Shown: in pieces, positions 14,918 through 17,528 of the stretch | How the letters are laid out: every line of letters begins with the position of its first letter | How positions within the stretch are numbered: the stretch's first letter is position 1 | Source of the DNA: an uncultured Veillonella sp. | GTDB lineage: Bacteria > Bacillota > Negativicutes > Veillonellales > Veillonellaceae | Assembly: GCF_937981445.1 (NCBI RefSeq) | Contig: NZ_CALJON010000024.1 | Coordinates: 1-17,528 of the forward strand | Reading direction: 5' to 3' | DNA length: 17,528 nt | Notes under the pieces: generated by a model | The model's database searches: none | Seen by the model: the letters and a program-made list of their open reading frames with translations, nothing else | Told to the model about the DNA's origin: nothing | Made by a program: the position numbers and the translations under genes

Positions 14918-15116
14918 TGTATAAGGGGGAGTTCCAATAGATGTGTGAAAAAACGAGCGGGGATAAAGATAAATGGGAACGTTCTGATTCATTTTAATAG
15001 GAATGTTAGGAATTTTAATGAAGAGGTGTGTATTTAATTCATTTTTTATGGTATTCTAGAAGAGTAAAAGGTTGTCAATGAAGGCAACGCTATTTTTTTG
15101 TATGAGGAGGTTTACA

Positions 15117-15950
15117 TTGGAAAAAGTGCGACGCGTTGAGCGCATGGTAGCGCTGACCAAATTACTAGTAGATTCTCCACAGGAATTAATTTCCTTGCGC
15201 TATTTTTGTGATTTCTTTAATATAGCCAAATCTACATTGAGCGAGGATATAACATGTGTTAAAGACTCCTTGCAACGCTTTTCTCTTGGTACAGTGGAGA
15301 CTGTAGCAGGTGTAGCAGGAGGCGTACGTTTTATCCCATACCGTCAGGGGGCTAGAGCATTGTCTGTGCTTAAGGAAGTACAGAGTCGCCTGCAAGAAGA
15401 GGACCGTGTTATAGCGGGCGGATTTTTGTATATGTCAGATATTTTATATGACTGGCATATTACAAGTCGCTTAGGCGAAATCTTTATGACTCGTTTTGCG
15501 GAGCGTAAACCTGATTATATTATGACTGTAGAGACAAAGGGCATTCCCTTGGCCGTCATGGTGGCGAGAGCCTTTAATAAACCGCTCGTAATAGCTCGAC
15601 GAGATAGTAAAGTAACGGAGGGCTCATCCATTAGTATTAACTATGTGACGGGCTCATCAAGACGGATTCAGACTATGTCATTAACTAAAAGGGCCATACC
15701 ACCTAAGTCTAGAGTACTGCTCATTGATGACTTCATGAAAGCTGGTGGCACCGCCCATGGTATGAAAGAGTTAGTACAAGAAATGGGTGGCATTGTTGTA
15801 GGAACGGGTGTATTAGTGGCGACAGCGTTACCAAATCCGAAAGTTGTGGATGATTATGAAGCCTTGCTTCGTCTTAATAAAGTGGATGAAGAAACGCGGA
15901 GCATTGATATAGAGCCAATTTACTATACACCTAATGAGGAGATTAAATAG
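15117..15950 (+). CDS. purR: Purine operon repressor PurR (B. subtilis type)
   Basis: A transcription factor that senses PRPP and controls purine synthesis genes in Firmicutes; unrelated to the LacI-type PurR of E. coli. The TTG at 15117 is chosen because GAGGAGG (15104-15110) precedes it by 6 bases and MEKVRRVERMVALTKLL aligns with the usual N terminus; an in-frame TTG at 15072 would add 15 residues. The 277-residue product has an N-terminal winged helix (about 5-72, with AKSTLSEDI) and a phosphoribosyltransferase-like domain with TKGIPLA, KVTEGSSISINYVTGSS and the PRPP loop VLLIDDFMKAGGTAHG (200-215). It is one base from glmU, whose SD lies within purR's last codons. B. subtilis also has purR upstream of glmU and prs, with two genes between. 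Confidence 0.95.
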   Translation: MEKVRRVERMVALTKLLVDSPQELISLRYFCDFFNIAKSTLSEDITCVKDSLQRFSLGTVETVAGVAGGVRFIPYRQGARALSVLKEVQSRLQEEDRVIAGGFLYMSDILYDWHITSRLGEIFMTRFAERKPDYIMTVETKGIPLAVMVARAFNKPLVIARRDSKVTEGSSISINYVTGSSRRIQTMSLTKRAIPPKSRVLLIDDFMKAGGTAHGMKELVQEMGGIVVGTGVLVATALPNPKVVDDYEALLRLNKVDEETRSIDIEPIYYTPNEEIK

Positions 15951-15951
15951 A

Positions 15952-17337
15952 ATGAAACCAATTACATCTTTAATTTTAGCAGCTGGTAAAGGCACACGTA
16001 TGAAGTCAAAGTTGCCGAAAGTACTTCATAAAGTGGGCGGAAAACCCATGGTGGAACGCGTACTTAATACGGTAAAAGAATTAGGTACAGAGCGCAATAT
16101 CGTTATTGTAGGCTTTGGTGGTGAAGCTGTTACAGCTTACTTAGGTGATGCGGCTGAATTTGTTACCCAAAAAGAACAAAATGGCACAGGTCATGCCGTT
16201 AAGCAAGCTAAGCCATTACTTCAGGATTATGAAGGTACCATTTTGCTTCTTTGTGGTGATACCCCATTAGTAACTAAGGAGTCTTTAGAAGCCTTGGTGG
16301 CGGAGCATGAAGCAACAGGTGCCGCTGCTACCGTATTAACAGCTAGTCTTGAGGATCCTACCGGTTATGGTCGAATTATCCGTGATGAGACGAGTGGCAA
16401 AGTATTGCGCATTGTGGAACAAAAAGACGGCAAGCCAGAAGAACTCGCTGTTAAGGAAATCAATACAGGAATGTATGCTTTTGATAGTCAAAAGCTTTGG
16501 CCTTGTTTAGAAGAATTATCTGATGATAATGCACAAGGCGAATTATATATTACTGATGTAGTGAGTATCTTGGTTAATAAAGGGGAGCGTGTAAGCGCCT
16601 CCTTACTGGCTGATACAGATGAATCTTTAGGGGTTAATTCACGAGCTCAATTAGCAGTAGCAGAGCGCATTTTAAAAGAGCGTACTAATAATTACTGGAT
16701 GGCCCAAGGGGTTACATTGATAGACCCTGCTAACACTTATATTGGTACCGATGTGATGATTGGCAATGATACTGTTATTTATCCAGGCACGATATTAGAA
16801 GGCCATACTGTCATTGGTGAAGCTTGCGAAATTGGACCTCACACTCATTTAACTAATGTAAAAGTAGGGGATGGCAACTATATCCATTTTACCTATGCTC
16901 ATGATTGTGAAATCAAAAACAATACAGATATTGGACCTTATGTACACTTACGCCCTAATACGGTAGTGGGCGATAGTGTTCATATTGGTAATTTTGTGGA
17001 AGTAAAAAATAGCAATGTTGGCACAGGCACAAAATTCCCGCATCTTTCCTATATCGGCGACAGCGATGTAGGGGCTGGTGTTAATATTGGTTGCGGCACG
17101 ATTACAGTGAATTATGATGGTAAAATTAAACATCGCACAACAATAGAAGACAATGCCTTTGTTGGCTGTAATAGCAATTTGGTAGCCCCTGTTACCATTG
17201 GCAGTAGCAGCTATGTGGGGGCAGGCTCTACAATTACTAAGGATGTACCAGCTAAATCCTTAGCCGTAGGCCGAGCTAAACAGATTGTTAAAGAAAATTG
17301 GGTAACCGACGATACATTCAAAAAAAAGAATAAATAA
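15952..17337 (+). CDS. glmU: Bifunctional GlcN-1-P acetyltransferase / GlcNAc-1-P uridyltransferase GlmU
   Basis: A cytoplasmic enzyme that makes UDP-GlcNAc, the precursor of peptidoglycan and lipopolysaccharide. The 461-residue length is standard. The N-terminal pyrophosphorylase domain (1 to about 230) carries LAAGKGTRMKSKLPKVLH (9-26), QNGTGHA and CGDTPL. The C-terminal left-handed beta-helix (about 255-440) carries the hexapeptide repeats and the acetyltransfer histidine, His364 in KFPHLSYIGD. ATG at 15952 is preferred: it is 1 base after the purR stop with GAGGAG 10 bases upstream, and MKPITSLILAAG is the usual beginning; an ATG at 15934 would add six atypical residues. Co-transcribed with purR. 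Confidence 0.97.
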   Translation: MKPITSLILAAGKGTRMKSKLPKVLHKVGGKPMVERVLNTVKELGTERNIVIVGFGGEAVTAYLGDAAEFVTQKEQNGTGHAVKQAKPLLQDYEGTILLLCGDTPLVTKESLEALVAEHEATGAAATVLTASLEDPTGYGRIIRDETSGKVLRIVEQKDGKPEELAVKEINTGMYAFDSQKLWPCLEELSDDNAQGELYITDVVSILVNKGERVSASLLADTDESLGVNSRAQLAVAERILKERTNNYWMAQGVTLIDPANTYIGTDVMIGNDTVIYPGTILEGHTVIGEACEIGPHTHLTNVKVGDGNYIHFTYAHDCEIKNNTDIGPYVHLRPNTVVGDSVHIGNFVEVKNSNVGTGTKFPHLSYIGDSDVGAGVNIGCGTITVNYDGKIKHRTTIEDNAFVGCNSNLVAPVTIGSSSYVGAGSTITKDVPAKSLAVGRAKQIVKENWVTDDTFKKKNK

Positions 17338-17351
17338 TATGTAAAAATTTG

Positions 17352-17379
17352 TTGACGATTTTTTTGCATATCATATAAA
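17352..17379 (+). promoter_or_regulatory. Candidate promoter for prs
   Basis: TTGACG at 17352-17357 and TATAAA at 17374-17379 with 16-bp spacing; a TATACA is nearby at 17386. It suggests prs can be transcribed separately from purR-glmU. A small TTGCC/GGCAA hairpin lies in the leader near 17409. Confidence 0.55.
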
Positions 17380-17457
17380 AAATAGTATACAATAGGTATT
17401 GATGAAGTTTGCCAAGGGCAACAAAGTTTATTGACAAAGCAAAAGGGGTATCGAGAC

Positions 17458-17528
17458 ATGGCATTTGAAGATGGTAAGAAACTTAAAATTTTCACAGGGA
17501 ATGCAAATCCAGAACTAGCAAAAGAAAT
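17458..17528 (+). CDS. prs: Ribose-phosphate pyrophosphokinase Prs, N-terminal fragment (cut by window end)
   Basis: The visible 23 residues, including KKLKIFTGNANPELAKE, match the N terminus of PRPP synthetases (LKIFSxNxNPELA). The ATG at 17458 follows AAAAGGGG by 9 bases. The enzyme makes PRPP from ribose 5-phosphate and ATP, which is the ligand sensed by PurR two genes upstream. The gene runs off the window edge. Confidence 0.85.
   Translation, partial: MAFEDGKKLKIFTGNANPELAKE

Noticed and set aside
14977..14984. GAACGTTC palindrome upstream of purR as a PurBox
   Set aside because: Known PurBoxes are two CGAA-containing half sites separated by about 16 bp; a compact 8-bp palindrome does not fit. 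Self-regulation cannot be claimed.

Overview
The window comes from a diderm Firmicute of the class Negativicutes, almost certainly the genus Veillonella. The main reasons are a trimeric autotransporter adhesin whose YadA-type outer-membrane anchor is followed by an SLH domain, a low-GC genome with Firmicute-style strong Shine-Dalgarno sequences and TTG starts, and a B. subtilis-like purR-glmU-prs cluster. The genus call is recognition of architecture and sequence style, not a database result.

Layout. 1-380: two families of degenerate direct repeats (70 bp and 55 bp). 381-860: AT-rich leader holding a perfect TTGACA-17-TATAAT promoter. 861-2752 (+): trimeric autotransporter whose signal peptide is one base out of frame with the rest of the protein at a run of six T. 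2850-2931: shared hairpin terminator. 2943-3353 (-): 5'-truncated LUD-domain gene. 3535-4710 (-): M20 amidohydrolase, divergent from 5191-6564 (+), a GltS-type sodium/glutamate symporter. 6558-6744: AT-rich satellite. 6881-7241: tRNA-Trp and two identical tRNA-Arg(ACG) genes.

7382-8164 (-): IclR-family regulator, divergent from a sugar-acid operon at 8497-11930 (+): KdgT-type permease, small and large subunits of a split UxaA-family dehydratase, and a DapA-superfamily class I aldolase. The parts fit a short route: import a sugar acid, dehydrate it to a 2-keto-3-deoxy acid, and cleave that to pyruvate and an aldehyde. A candidate operator sits on the likely operon start site, and a perfect 34-bp palindrome separates the dehydratase from the aldolase. 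This is unexpected in a genus known for living on lactate and other organic acids rather than sugars.

12218-13417 (+): NhaA sodium/proton antiporter, followed by a nested double inverted repeat and a run of 8-bp repeats. 14001-14819 (+): exported protein with two peptidoglycan-binding domains and a 3D domain. 15117-17528 (+): purR, glmU and the first 71 bases of prs, linking purine control, UDP-GlcNAc synthesis and PRPP supply.

No transposase, integrase, phage gene or CRISPR array is visible. The most distinctive observations are the out-of-frame adhesin signal peptide (possible phase switch) and the self-contained sugar-acid operon with its regulator.
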